DNA of 64,000 nt from Lithodes maja (taxonomy: Eukaryota > Arthropoda > Malacostraca > Decapoda > Lithodidae): the NCBI GenBank assembly GCA_037953745.1, contig JBAKBP010007452.1, forward strand, positions 1 through 64,000. The letters run 5' to 3'. The notes under the pieces are model-generated. The model worked only from the letters and a program-made list of their open reading frames with translations. It had not been told where the DNA came from and did no database searches. The translations under genes and the position numbers were made by a program. Shown here in pieces: positions 33,428-44,224 of this stretch (position 1 is its first letter; each line of letters starts with the position of its first letter).

Positions 33428-33980
33428 ACAACGACAACAAAGGTCACTCTGTAGTAAAGCAGGTTAGGATTGTTGTAGATGTTTTTATGTTTATTCAAGT
33501 ACATTGGGGTTTGTAATTGATGATTAATGTTAAGAACGGGGTGTTACTTATTTATGTTAGGGAGTGTGAGAGCTGATAATGCAATGGTAATAATATAATT
33601 ATGGTGATGTCAGTTAAATAGGTGGTGGTCCACAGAAAGCATAAACTAGTAAAGCAAATTCATTAATTCGTCAGGCTGACTAATCTGATTAATCACGAAT
33701 TCTAAAAATAATGATTGGGACTAACATCAATTTAACTAGATTAAGCTATAGGCACTGACAACATTGCAACTAGTCAAATGCTATATACTTACCCAGTGGT
33801 TAGTATTTTTTTTCTGAAGGCTGGAATAACTTCTAATATATCAAATTATTGAAAATGAGTCAATATGAATATAACGCTGACTTAATGACGCAACTACATT
33901 AGTTTTTTGTTTTCTGTACATCTGTAGATAATTTGTGGCTATGTAAAGGAAACCATGGAATATTTGACAGTGAATGTAGA
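33428..33980. other. AT-rich DNA with a SINE tail
   Basis: 33484-33550 repeats the SINE tail (CAAGTACATTGGGGTTTGTAA) found at 26950 and 37690. The remainder was not recognised. Confidence 0.5.
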
Positions 33981-34655
33981 GGATGTGATGAGTGTCCAAT
34001 GTGTGATGAGTGTCCAATGTGTGATGAGTGTTCAATATGTGATGAGTGTCCAATATGTGATGAGTGTCCAATGTGTGATGAGTGTCCAATGTGTGGTGAG
34101 TGTCCAATGTGTGATGAGTGTCCAATGTGTGATGAGTGTCCAATGTGTGGTGAGTGTTCAATATGTGATGAGTGTCCAATGTGTGGTGAGTGTCCAATGT
34201 GTGATGAGTGTCCAATGTGTGATGAGTGTCCAATGTGTGATGAGTGTCCAATGTGTGGTGAGTGTTCAATATGTGATGAGTGTCCAATGTGTGATGAGTG
34301 TCCAATGTGTGATGAGTGTCCAATGTGTGGTGAGTGTTCAATATGTGATGAGTGTCCAATGTGTGATGAGTGTTCAATATGTGATGAGTGTCCAATGTGT
34401 GGTGAGTGTCCAATGTGTGATGAGTGTCCAATGTGTGATGAGTGTCCAATATGTGATGAGTGTCCAATGTGTGGTGAGTGTCCAATGTGTGATGAGTGTC
34501 CAATGTGTGATGAGTGTCCAATGTGTGATGAGTGTCCAATATGTGATGAGTGTCCAATGTGTGGTGAGTGTCCAATGTGTGGTGAGTGTCCAATATGTGA
34601 TGAGTGTCCAATGTGTGATGAGTGTCCAATGTGTGATGAGTGTCCAATGTGTGGT
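33981..34655. repeat. 18-bp minisatellite, about 37 units
   Basis: The unit GATGAGTGTCCAATGTGT recurs with a few variant positions (GGTGAG for GATGAG, TTCAATA for TCCAATG). Because 18 is a multiple of 3, each frame gives a 6-residue repeat: DECPMC and MSVQCV on the plus strand, HSSHIG and DTHHTL on the minus strand. Four or more frames stay open, so none is convincing as a gene. Confidence 0.95.
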
Positions 34656-34677
34656 GATGACATGAATGGAACCATAA

Positions 34678-35003
34678 GGGGAGGCAGACCGTTTTTCTGG
34701 ACCCCCTTCCTTCTCCCTAATGCTTAGCCCCACTAGTTTTGAGATTATAAGACGTTCGGCCCATTAGTTTGGCGATTTTAATACCTTTCGCCCCATGATT
34801 TTCTCCTGATGAGCGATAGCGAGCCTGCAATTTTAAGAGGAACCGGCCTTCGGCCGGGAAATTTTTCTACCGAAAAATGTACACATTTATCTTGAAGGGG
34901 GGTCTAGGGAGTGTTTTTCTAAGCTTGATGGAGGTCTAGGGAGGAAACTAAAAAAATATATGAATAAATGAATCAATAGACCAAACAAACGGCCAGTCAC
35001 CCC
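34678..35003 (+). mobile_element. Family X TTAA element, copy 3
   Basis: It starts GGGGAGGCAGACCG and ends GTCACCCC before TTAA (35004-35007). The left flank has decayed to ATAA. The ACCGGCCTTCGGCCGG hairpin and TTTTTCTACCGAAAAA palindrome are intact (34840-34880). Confidence 0.85.
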
Positions 35004-35007
35004 TTAA

Positions 35008-35343
35008 TCTTAATGTTTAATATATTTACATCAATCATAATGTTAGTAAGGTTTTATGTGAGGTCTTAGTCTTATAACTTGAGCAATTATATTTGATAGA
35101 TGTTTGTGGCATTGAGCTAGTTCATTTCTTTTAACTCATAATTGAAGACAGTAATTTGTGAATTGGTCGTTATAGGAATATGACCCACATTTTATATTAC
35201 ATTCTGTTCCAAGCAAAATATATGGTACATAAACTGGCAGTCTTATAATAACATATAGCGCATTTTGTAACACTACCTAGAGGAAAACAAAAGCGAACAG
35301 CCTTTTGAAACAGTTTGGGTGCAGCGAATAAAATACCAAACCT
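35008..35343. other. AT-rich intron DNA
   Basis: I see nothing recognisable. Confidence 0.4.
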
Positions 35344-35347
35344 TTAA

Positions 35348-35552
35348 CCCCTTCTGTATCGCGACGTCCGATTGCCTTTATTCTGGCTACTATTAGACGA
35401 TTTTATTCAGTTTTATAAGGACCTCCAGCAATTAAAAGGCTTCGAATTACTCATTTAACCCGTTTTACTGCCACAGATCCTTCTTAAACTGCACACAATC
35501 GTCTAAATACAGCTAGAATACTATTAAAAAGACGTCGTCGGTACAGAAGGGG
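35348..35552. mobile_element. Family V TTAA MITE, copy 2
   Basis: TTAA at 35344-35347 and 35553-35556, ends CCCCTTCTGTA and TACAGAAGGGG, and the paired TTAGACGATT and AATCGTCTAA arms identify it. Confidence 0.85.
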
Positions 35553-35589
35553 TTAAATCATTTGTTTAGCCCACGGTATTGTTACAAAA

Positions 35590-35715
35590 TGCATTATTAA
35601 TAAAGCAATACAATACAGTCTAGCAAGCAAACATACACATACAATAATACAGTCTAGCAAGCAAACATACACATACAATAATACAGTCTAGCAAGCAAAC
35701 ATACAATACAATAAA
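35590..35715. repeat. 31-bp tandem repeat, 3-4 copies
   Basis: The unit AATACAGTCTAGCAAGCAAA plus CATACACATAC repeats. Confidence 0.85.
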
Positions 35716-35772
35716 GCATGGAATTATCAGCTAGCAAGCAGACAGGTAAAGCAAGTATATTGACAATCATAA

Positions 35773-36106
35773 GGGGGGTCACCGTTTTTTTTTTATCTTT
35801 CTCTCTTTTTCTCTCTTTCCCTGGCTTGTATTCATTCGGCCCCATTCAGCCAACTGTTTTAAGACGTTTATCCCCATCCAGGTGTCGATTTCTTCCTGGC
35901 GAGCGATAGCGAGCCAGTGTTGTATGGAGAAATCCGGCTTCGCCGGAGACATTCTTCTATCGAAAAATGTACAAATTTAACTTGCTGTCAAAACAAATAT
36001 AAATATATGCTGGCTCGTTACCGCTCGCCAGGAAAATATTGACACCTGGATGGGGGTAAGCGTCTCAAAACAGTAGGCTGAATGGGGCCGAATGGATACA
36101 AGCCAA

Positions 36107-36138
<32 letters not shown>

Positions 36139-36158
36139 AAAAGGCGAGGTGGGCTCCC
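35773..36158 (+). mobile_element. Family Y TTAA element, copy 4
   Basis: It starts GGGGGGTCACC (left flank decayed to ATAA) and ends GGTGGGCTCCC next to TTAA (36159-36162). An AG run has expanded inside the right arm. Confidence 0.83.
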
Positions 36159-36162
36159 TTAA

Positions 36163-36464
36163 ATGATATACGGACAGGGTTACAAGAATGTTCAATAAGT
36201 TTTGGGATTAGTTTTCTGAATGTGTCGTACATTATTTAAACAGTCGCTTGGTCAGGAAGGAAAGTCAAGAGAAGTTTACTTATATTATTAAACTTATATT
36301 ATGTGTACTTAGTATATTAAACACAATGCACTTGAAGTTAAACAAGAGGCAGGCAATAATAGGCATGATGAAAAGGAAGAATTTATAGGAGGAGGGAGAC
36401 TAAGAGGAGGGAGACAGCGGAAGGTATGTACGAAAAGGGAGACAGAATATATATATATATATAT

Positions 36465-36533
<69 letters not shown>

Positions 36534-36569
36534 AAAGTATAATAAAGGGTTAAATTCCGGATCCCTTAC
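36163..36569. other. Intron DNA with (AT)n and (AG)n
   Basis: An (AT)n/(AC)n run at 36448-36470 is followed by an (AG)n run at 36471-36532, just downstream of the transmembrane exon donor. Confidence 0.7.
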
Positions 36570-36651
36570 CTTCTGACGAGTATGACAATGGTGGTGATGA
36601 CCGCTGCCAGGAACACGAATCCTCCAAACACACCCAGGGCGATGATACCTC
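36570..36651 (-). CDS. fw: Transmembrane exon of the furrowed-like gene
   Basis: Read on the minus strand, this 82-base exon has an acceptor CCCCCCAG and a donor AG|GTAAGG. It encodes GGIIALGVFGGFVFLAAV followed by ITTIVILVR. That is about 23 uninterrupted hydrophobic residues ending in Arg, with no loop or second helix, so it is a single-pass type I anchor that leaves the lectin and CCP domains outside. It takes two bases from the linker exon to make Gly and leaves two bases for the tail exon. The exon is assigned to this gene because of strand, phase and its position after the linker exon. Confidence 0.85.
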
Positions 36652-37189
36652 CTGGGGGGTTACAGGGGGGTGGGGGGGCAGAGGGGGGAGGTTAGAGATG
36701 GGAACAGTAACATATTAGGCAACTTGGTTAATGGGTAAACTAAACAATCGTACACATTATGCAATAAGTTTGAAACGGTACACCATCTCTATGACTCATA
36801 GCAATTGATATATAGCAATTATATTTGAGTAAGCGTTGTTTTCACACAGCGATTTTGTTTAGTTATTTTGCCTTTATATTATCTTTGCCCCAGGTTTGGT
36901 TTGGTTTGTTTAGTTTGCAAGGTTTACATTTTAATAGTTTAAATATGAATGAAGTCCAGTCTTAAAATTCTATGTGGGCAAAGTATCGCATGCATATATC
37001 AAATGACATTACTTAACGCTAAGCTGGGCTACTGGTAAATTAGTATAGGTTAAGTAATGTTACGTTGGGATGGGATGTTAACTAAGTTAGATACAGTTAA
37101 TTACTCTGATATTCCTGGCAAAATATAGCAATGCAAGTGATCAATCTATAATTATACATTCTTGAGAAATATGGCATAATAACTTAGTT
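36652..37189. other. Intron DNA, no recognised feature
   Basis: Short G-rich tract (36660-36690) upstream of the transmembrane exon acceptor; otherwise AT-rich. Confidence 0.45.
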
Positions 37190-37572
37190 GTTGTTGTTGT
37201 TGTTGTTGTTCCCTAAGCTGCCTGGCCGAACAGCCCCGAGTCCTTAAGGAAGGCCATGGCCACGGTAGGGCTCTCCCACAGAGCTCTCAAATAGTGTAAA
37301 TTGTGTTGTTGGCGTAAGTGGTTGTGTGAAATGCAGTCTTCTATGATGTGTTTTATGGTATGGGGTGCTGTGTTACAACCCGGGCAGGTGTCGACGACGG
37401 AGTCATCCAGTCTCTTCTGATAGCTCAGAAGAGCTGGATGGTGTCCGCATCTCAGCCTGGCCAGGTGGACTCTGTCCTCGCGAGGAAGGGAGGATTCAGA
37501 AGGATGGATTTCGGGAGGTCGTGCGTGCAGCTGCGTGTTGTCTATGAGTGAGTGGATGGAACGGCGAGTAAT
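37190..37572 (-). mobile_element. Non-LTR retrotransposon 3' fragment, (CAA)n tail
   Basis: This is the reverse complement of 12930-13318, including the zinc-finger-like C-terminus (CPGCNTAPHTIKH) and the microsatellite tail, seen here as (TTG)n at 37190-37211. It is a 5'-truncated copy inserted in an intron in the same orientation as the host gene. Confidence 0.85.
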
Positions 37573-37639
37573 AACTTAGTAATTCGTAATGCTAGTCACT
37601 TCGCACACTGTACATCGCAAATATAGCACCATGATATCT

Positions 37640-37760
37640 AACCTAATGTGTGGTGTCCCGGGTTCAAATCCCGGGAGGGCCATATTCTTTCATTAGTTTA
37701 TTCAAGTACATTGGGGTTTGTAATTGATATTAATGTTAAAGAACGGGGTGTTACATACTC
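37640..37760 (+). repeat. SINE fragment with B box
   Basis: GGGTTCAAATCCCGGGAGGG is followed by the dispersed tail CAAGTACATTGGGGTTTGTAA, as at 26893-27015. Confidence 0.7.
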
Positions 37761-38066
37761 AATCGATATATGCTTGCCTATCTTCAGTATGAAGACATTT
37801 TTCCCCAGGGTAATGGTAATAATGTTAAGTATTTCAGACAAAGCGTTGTGGAGATCTCTATTCATTAAATGTATTGTGCTTGTTAATATTGCTCAAAATG
37901 TATGGTTTGTTTTTACTACTTCAAACTCTCTTCCAAAGAAGAGTAACAGAACTCGACTGATCCCTAGTAATTCAGTCAGAGGCAGTGTTTGTTAGTTCTT
38001 GTCACATATTGGTCTAGTCTCTGCATATTCCCCCTCTCTCTCCATAGCTCTTCATAACCTCCCAAT

Positions 38067-38290
38067 AATTGCCGACTTGCGAGTTTCATTCTATAAGGAA
38101 GTTGGAGCTGTAGACATCGATTTTAAGTATAAATGTAATAATAATGTACGTTTCTGATGGCTAAAGAGTATGTTGAGTTGGGTTTAATGTATTTATAAAT
38201 GAACTACAACTGTATTTTAGTTGGTATCTGCTAAATATCTGTCTACAGCTCCAACTTCCTTATAGAACGAAACTCGCAAGTGGTCAATTG
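38067..38290. mobile_element. Family Z MITE, copy 3
   Basis: Ends AATTGCCGACTTGCGAG and CTCGCAAGTGGTCAATT are inverted, with AAGGAAGTTGGAGCTGT mirrored near 38245. Confidence 0.83.
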
Positions 38291-38309
38291 CTTGTGCAAT
38301 GTTTATTGC

Positions 38310-38470
38310 TATTATATTTATTGTGTTTATTGTCTATTGTTTGTTTGTTTATTGTCTATTGTTTGTTATTGTTTTTTGTCTATTGTTTGTTATTGTTTAT
38401 TGTCTATTGTTTGTTATTGTTTGTTGTCTATTGTTTGTTATTGTTTATTGTCTATTGTTTGTTATTGTTT
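38310..38470. repeat. T-rich minisatellite (about 22 bp unit)
   Basis: TATTGTCTATTGTTTGTTAT repeats about six times; frames through it are artefacts. Confidence 0.88.
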
Positions 38471-38473
38471 TTC

Positions 38474-38545
38474 TCACCGCTCTTACTCACCTAAATGCAA
38501 CTTCTGCGTATCCTTGCCCCCGTTTTTGTCACATACAGATCTAGT
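38474..38545 (-). pseudogene. Relic copy of the linker exon 3' end with GT donor
   Basis: On the minus strand about 37 exon-like bases ending GCATTTAG|GTGAGTAAG match the true linker exon end ACATTTAG|GCGAGTAAG about 139 bp away (38613-38670). It keeps a canonical GT donor, whereas the exon in use has GC. A neighbouring piece (38528-38590) also repeats 37997-38064. Confidence 0.75.
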
Positions 38546-38630
38546 CTCTACACATTCCCGTTTCTCTCCACAGCTCTTCATAACCTCCCACCTATTGCAT
38601 ATCCATTATTTTCTCACCGCTCTTACTCGC

Positions 38631-38945
38631 CTAAATGTAACTTTTGCGTATCCTTGCCCCCGTTCTCGTCCCTGAGGTCAAAGCTGGGCCCGTCCACACT
38701 GGGGCCCCTGTCGTTGTTGATATTGTTGATGTGGTTGTTGTCGCCGGCTTCCAGTGATGGCAGAAGGGTGGCCTCGGCGGGATTCGAACCTTCCACGGCG
38801 TTGTCAGTAAGATAAGGGGGTCCCGGACGCTGACGGCTGTTCGGTCTGCCGTTGGGTCGGCCTCCGGGGCGACGGCTTCCTGGTCTTCGGCCTCCTTCTT
38901 CACCCGGTCTGGTCTCGGGCAGGTCGGGCTTCACGGCTTCATCCA
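38631..38945 (-). CDS. fw: Linker exon of the furrowed-like gene (Pro/Arg/Gly/Asn-rich stalk)
   Basis: This 315-base minus-strand exon encodes an acidic start (DEAVKPDLPETRPGEEGG), an RRPGSRRPGGRPNGRPNS basic stretch, a middle part with SNPAEATLLPSLEAGDNN, and an end with DLRDENGGKDTQ. There are no cysteines, so it is a flexible juxtamembrane stalk. The acceptor is CCGCCGTAG; C from the CCP2 exon plus TG gives Leu. The phase required by the transmembrane exon places the donor at TTTAG|GCGAGT, a GC-AG type donor. A GT downstream (GA|GTAAGA) would leave a frame inconsistent with the membrane exon. The adjacent relic copy has the ancestral-looking TTTAG|GTGAGT. Confidence 0.85.
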
Positions 38946-39702
38946 CTACGGCGGAGGGAGGAGGGGAAAATATGTTAGGAAAAACGAAAACAAAAAAATA
39001 ATAATAAATATATAAAATAAAACAAACAAATAAAACAAATACAAATACAAAATAATAAATTAACATGTTAGGAAAAATGGAAAAATGGAAAAATAAAATA
39101 AAAATAAATAAATAAAATAAAATAAATAAATAAAACAAATACAAACAAATAACAAATAACAAACTACTATTCTACTGTAAGAACACCACATATTACAAAT
39201 AATATCATATATGCATACCATTATATATATATATTATACTTTGTCTTAGCTTAGCAGGAAGATTTCTGAAACGGAACAACACTAGAATGCATTTATCTGT
39301 GTATAAACGACATATTATTATTACACTATTATAATCGAGTTTACTAATATTAAACATGCACACATATTTCATTATTATAATATATTTAAAGTGTAAAGAA
39401 AATGATCAAGCTTTACAAAGGAAATACAAGAGGTAAGATTTGATAAAGCATGCATAGAAGTTAGAACAAAACATTGCGAAGAACGATCCAGAACCAAAAC
39501 AACTACCTACAATACAATGCATCAGTCAAAAATATATAAAAAGAGAGAGCAAAGAACATAAAAAAAGCAATTGAAAATATTAATAAGATCAGAATATTAG
39601 GTAAAAATGCAAAACTTACTAACATAATGTGAACAAAGCAAAGGTTGAGTCTATATATATATTCTATACTCTATATACTCAGGCCCAAATCCCCACTTTT
39701 CC

Positions 39703-39749
<47 letters not shown>

Positions 39750-39768
39750 ACAAGAGCTATGCTACAAC
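38946..39768. other. Intron DNA, A-rich and T-run repeats
   Basis: (AAATA)n-like sequence lies at 38990-39140, an AT-rich part at 39180-39660 and a T run of about 43 bases at 39703-39745. No gene was seen. Confidence 0.6.
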
Positions 39769-39897
39769 TTAAGGGAAGACAGACCGTTTTTCTGGACCTC
39801 CTTCTCCCTAATGTTTAGCCCCACTAGTTTTGAGATTTTAAAACGTTGGTTCCATTAGTTTGGGTATTTTATGACCTTTCACCCCATCTTTCACCCC

Positions 39898-42583
39898 AAA
39901 GATAGAGACTTTTTAGCAGAGTATTCACTTCCCGGTTATGTAATGTTTGAGAAAAGCCGAATAAATCGAAATGGAGGTGGCGTTTTACTTTATATCAAAG
40001 AAAGTCTTAACCCTACCCTCTTGTCAAAACCTCAAATTGTGAACGTCGACGCATCTTTTGTGCTAATAAAGAATAATAAAGGTACCAAAATAATACTTGC
40101 ATTAATATACAGACCTCCAGCTCAATCAGTGCAAACTGACCGAGAAATTTACGAACAAATTGCAGATGTAAGTAACTCACAAGATACCGTAATTTTTGGT
40201 GACTTTAATTTACCTGTGACCAAGTGGGGCGATACTCTTACTTCACACTCCGGACATGACTTGTATACGAACTTGCAAGAGAGTTCGCTTTATCAATTTG
40301 TTGGAACGCCGACCCGTGGTAATAACGTTCTTGACATTGTACTTGCAACAAAAGAAGAATTAATAGAGAATTTGAATGTTGGTGATGAATTCAGTAACAG
40401 CGACCATCATACGATAACTTTCACTTTAAACTTTACTAGTAACGAACCAAATAGTAGCATCGAAAAAGTCCCTAATTTCAAGAAAGCAAACTTTCCTAAA
40501 CTTAGAGCTATGTTTAAAGAAACTGACTGGAGCTTTTTAATTCACAATAACGACATAAATACATCTTGGAAGTTATTCGAAGCCACTTACCTAAAAGCAG
40601 TGCAAGACTGCATACCATCGAAAACTCGGCGTCCAGGCCATAATAATAAGCCCAAATGGTGGAATAAAGATATTTCAAACTGCCTGCTTGCTAAAAAATT
40701 TGCTAATGATAGATTAAAATCCTCACAAAATGACGAAGAACGGCTGAAATTTGTAGAGCTACGACGCAAAGCCAAAAAGTTAATTAAGCAAAGTAAAAAG
40801 ACCTTAGAGTTACATATTGCGAATCAAAGTAAAACAAACCCGAAAGAATTCTATAGTTATATCAGAAAGAAAAAAGTAGTTACTTCAACTGTTGGACCGT
40901 TAGTCGATGAAAATGGAGAATACACCAAAGACGAAGAACAAATGAGTAATGCCCTCAATACCTTCTTTGCATCAGTTTTTACAACAGAAGACCTCAGTGA
41001 TATCCCTACACCATCGCCGATTCAGATTGATAATTCAGATGTTTTAAGCAATATCACCGTTACAGAGAGAGAAGTATTGAATTGTTTAGATAATCTAGGT
41101 AAATAAAACGCCTGGACCTGATACAATCTCGCCTAGAGTTCTAAAGGAAGCTAAGGATGAGCTCTCTAAACCACTGACATTACTATTCAATAAATCCTTG
41201 CAGTCTGGAACTATGCCCGATCAGTGGAAGCTAGCCAACGTAACACCGATATTCAAAAAAGGCAGCAAATCCCTATCCAGTAACTATCGTCCAATTAGCT
41301 TAACCTCAGTTGTATGTAAAATGCTAGAAACGGTCATAAGAGACAGACTCGTAAATCACTTAGAGGAAAATAACATACTTAAAGATACTCAACACGGCTT
41401 TCGTAAAAAACGTTCCTGTTTAACAAACCTCTTAGACTTCTTCCACGATATCCTCAACCTCTACGATGAGAGTAAAGCTGTAGATATTATATACCTTGAT
41501 TTTCAAAAGGCCTTTGACAAAGTTCCCCACAAACGTTTACTGCTAAAACTAAAAGCGCATGGAATACAAGACGGTGTGTTGAAATGGATAGAAAATTGGC
41601 TCAGCGACAGAAAGCAAAGAGTAGTCATAAACGGTAAGGCATCAAAATGGACCAATGTAAGTAGCGGGGTACCCCAGGGATCGGTACTAGGACCAATTCT
41701 CTTTCTAATTTACATCAACGACATAGATGAGGGTCTCACCTGTACAATCTCAAAATTTGCTGACGATACAAAAATTGCAAATAGCGTACTCTCAAAAGAA
41801 CAAGTTGACGATATGCAACACAATCTAGATAAATTGTCATGTTGGGCCCAAATTTGGCAAATCAGTTTCAATGCGGATAAATGTAAAGTACTACATATCG
41901 GATACCTAAATGAGAAAGCAAACTATTCGATGAATGGCACTCAGCTTAAGAATGTAAACAGAGAAACCGATCTGGGAGTAACAATATCGAGTAACCTAAA
42001 ACCGAGTCAACAATGTTCAGAAGTTGTTAAGAAGGCAAACAAAATAATTGGCTTTATAGGCAGGTCATTTGAGCATAAATCCAAAGAAGTTATCCTAACC
42101 CTTTACAATTCCTTAGTCCGCCCTCTTCTGGAATACTGCGTTCAATCCTGGTGCCCTTATTACCAAAAAGATATAAACAAGCTAGAACGAGTTCAACGTA
42201 GAGTTACCAAAATGATACCTAGCCTAAAGAACAAACCATACGAAGAGCGTCTTAGAGAATTAAATCTATTTCCTTTAACCCAGCGCAGATTAAGAGGCGA
42301 CTTAATTCAAGTGTTCAAAATCATCAAAGGCATCGACAATATGAACTGTAGTAAGTACTTCACTATCGACCAATCTAATTACACGCGGGGAAACGGTTGC
42401 AAAATTATTGGTAAATCTTTTAACTCGCACGAATCTAAGAATTTCTTCTTCAATCGAGTTGTCAACTTGTGGAATGGGCTTCCCCGAAACGTTATAGACT
42501 GCATCACCGTTGATTCATTTAAACTCCGCCTAGACAAATATCTCGCATCAAACCCGCGACTGACTGCGTTTGTAAATGAATAA
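39898..42583 (+). pseudogene. CR1-like ORF2 in copy B (two frames)
   Basis: The first frame (to 41106) holds the endonuclease minus its N-terminus (GGGVLLYIKESLNP, GDFNLP, SNSDHH) and the linker to RT. A small deletion near 41092 shifts the frame. The second frame (about 41100-42583) holds RT with NYRPISL, LDFQKAFDKVPH, SGVPQGSVLGPILF, FADDTK and an intact C-terminal part ending FKLRLDKYLASNPR. It repairs in sequence the lesions seen in copy A near 2278 and 3646, while copy A lacks this one, so the two copies decayed independently. It is non-functional through 5' truncation and frameshift. Confidence 0.88.
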
Positions 42584-42795
42584 CTTTATTTTATCCCCCC
42601 CTCAGTTACTAACCCATCTGTCCCCTACTAACTTCCTAATCCTGCCACGGACATTAGTTCCAGGGCAGTAATTCCCTTTCCAATGTTCCCTTACCCACTC
42701 TAAACCACTGTTTGGACACTTGATCCTCAGTGTTTTGGAGGACAAGCAACCTAGAAGGGTCACTGGATCTGTTGTTGCTTGATTTCCTTTGTACT
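39898..42795 (+). mobile_element. CR1-like non-LTR retrotransposon, copy B (5'-truncated)
   Basis: The match to copy A starts at its position 1491 (GATAGAGACTTTTTAGCAG) and runs to the shared 3' end CTTTGTACTCTTTGT. The missing 300 bp of endonuclease coding is typical 5' truncation. It lies inside an intron in antisense to the host gene. Confidence 0.9.
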
Positions 42796-43048
42796 CTTTG
42801 TCAATATTAGGACCCTTCGTGCCATTTAGGTGTCGATTTTTTCCCGGCGAGCGATAGCGAGCCTGTAATTTTAGGAGGAATCGGCCTTTGGCCGGGACAT
42901 TTTTCTTCCGAAAAATGTACAAATCTATCTTGAAGGGGGTGTCTGGGCGGTGTTTTTCTAAAGTTAATGGAGGTCTTGGGAGGAAACTAACAAAAATATA
43001 TGAATAAATTAATTAATACACCAAAACAAACAGCCAATGTCCCCTTAA

Positions 43049-43402
43049 TGAGGAGAACAAGCATAGATACATATGTATCTATCTATCTATGTACTCAGGC
43101 CCATTCCCCATCTTTCTTTTTTGTTTTTTTTTTTTTTTTTTTGCTAATTTCCAAACAGTAAAAAAACCCATTGATAACATAAGAAACTTAGCACAGACTA
43201 AGCAAAATACACGGCTTCAGATTTTGTGGCTATATATATATATATATATTATACCGGTATATACAGTATATATACATGTTTTCTGAAAATTAGATACTTG
43301 AAGGATTAAGCAATTATATTATACATTTTTATCTATTTTTATTTATTTACTCTATGCTCAATTTTTTTAATTTTATCGTTGTCCTGCTTGGAACTGACCT
43401 GG
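43049..43402. other. AT-rich intron DNA with T run
   Basis: A T run lies at 43118-43142 and an (AT)n run at 43230-43250. No gene was seen. Confidence 0.5.
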
Positions 43403-43602
43403 ATTGACCACTTCCGGTTTAATTAAGAAGTTGAGGTCGTAAACATAATTATTCAGCTGATATACAAGCTAAAATTCGTTTGCAATACATACATAAGCAC
43501 ATTAACTCCGAGTTAACATAATTTAATTCATTACATTCCTACTAAATATCGACGTTTACAGCTCCATCTTCATTATAGCCCGAAAATAGCATGTGGTCAA
43601 TT
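43403..43602. mobile_element. Family Z MITE, copy 4
   Basis: Decayed ends ATTGACCACTT and ATGTGGTCAAT are inverted, and internal landmarks of the other Z copies are present. The Y copy 5 element begins 10 bp to its right. Confidence 0.72.
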
Positions 43603-43612
43603 GTATTATTAA

Positions 43613-43968
43613 GGGGGGGTCAACGTGTTTTTTTGTGTTGTATTATATCTCCTTTTCTCTCTTTCCCTGGGCTTGTATCACTACGGCACCATTCAGCCAA
43701 CTGTTTTAAGACGTTTATCCCCATCCAGGTGTCAATTTCGCGAGCCTGCATTGTATGGAGAAATCCTGGCTTCGCCAGAGACATTTTTCTATCGAAAAAT
43801 GTAAAATTTAGCTTGCTGTCAAAAGAAAAAAATATATATATGCTAGGAAAATATTGACACCTGGATGAGGCTAAACGTCTTAAAACAGTAGGGTGAATGG
43901 TGCCGAATGGATACAAGCCAAAGAGAGAGGGAGAGAAAGAGAACAAAAATAAGCGAGGTGGGGTCCAC
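43613..43968 (+). mobile_element. Family Y TTAA element, copy 5
   Basis: TTAA lies on the left (43609-43612); the right flank has decayed to TTAT. The internal hairpin reads CTGGCTTCGCCAG, with both arms changed relative to CCGGC...GCCGG in other copies. Confidence 0.8.
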
Positions 43969-44224
43969 TTATACTAGAGAGTGCTCGTCCCTTGTTTTAC
44001 CTTTACAGACTAGGGACCGCTGCATCGAAGGTTACCCTGAACATTGCAGAGGGTTGGTACGGGGCCACACCAGCACGCGCCTCCCCAGCCAGCAGGGTGG
44101 GGAGGTTAGGTTGGAGGTGCCGTGGGGGAGCTGAGGAGGGGCATCGCAGGTCACAGCTGTAGGAGGGGGGCGACCAGAAGGAAATAGTAGAGACATTCTG
44201 AAGAGGGGCGAGTCTATGAGGGGG
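43969..44224. other. GC-richer intron DNA, no recognised gene
   Basis: The stretch 44015-44160 is GC-richer than its surroundings but has no splice-bounded frame that I can support. Confidence 0.4.

Larger units (their letters stand above)
39773..43044 (+). mobile_element. Family X TTAA element, copy 4, split by a CR1-like insertion
   Basis: The left part 39773-39897 and right part 42796-43044 together form one X element with TTAA at 39769-39772 and 43045-43048. The break lies at the CCCCAT / CAATATTAGGACC region of X. CR1-like copy B fills the gap. Confidence 0.85.

Noticed and set aside
33841..34733. Cys-rich (DECPMC)n frame and several other long frames
   Set aside because: An 18-bp array keeps four or more frames open on both strands; nothing outside the array supports a gene.
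38623..39162. A 179-codon frame starting with a hydrophobic Leu/Phe-rich stretch taken as a signal peptide
   Set aside because: The hydrophobic part is translated A/T-rich intron upstream of a clear acceptor at 38946; only 38631-38945 is exon.
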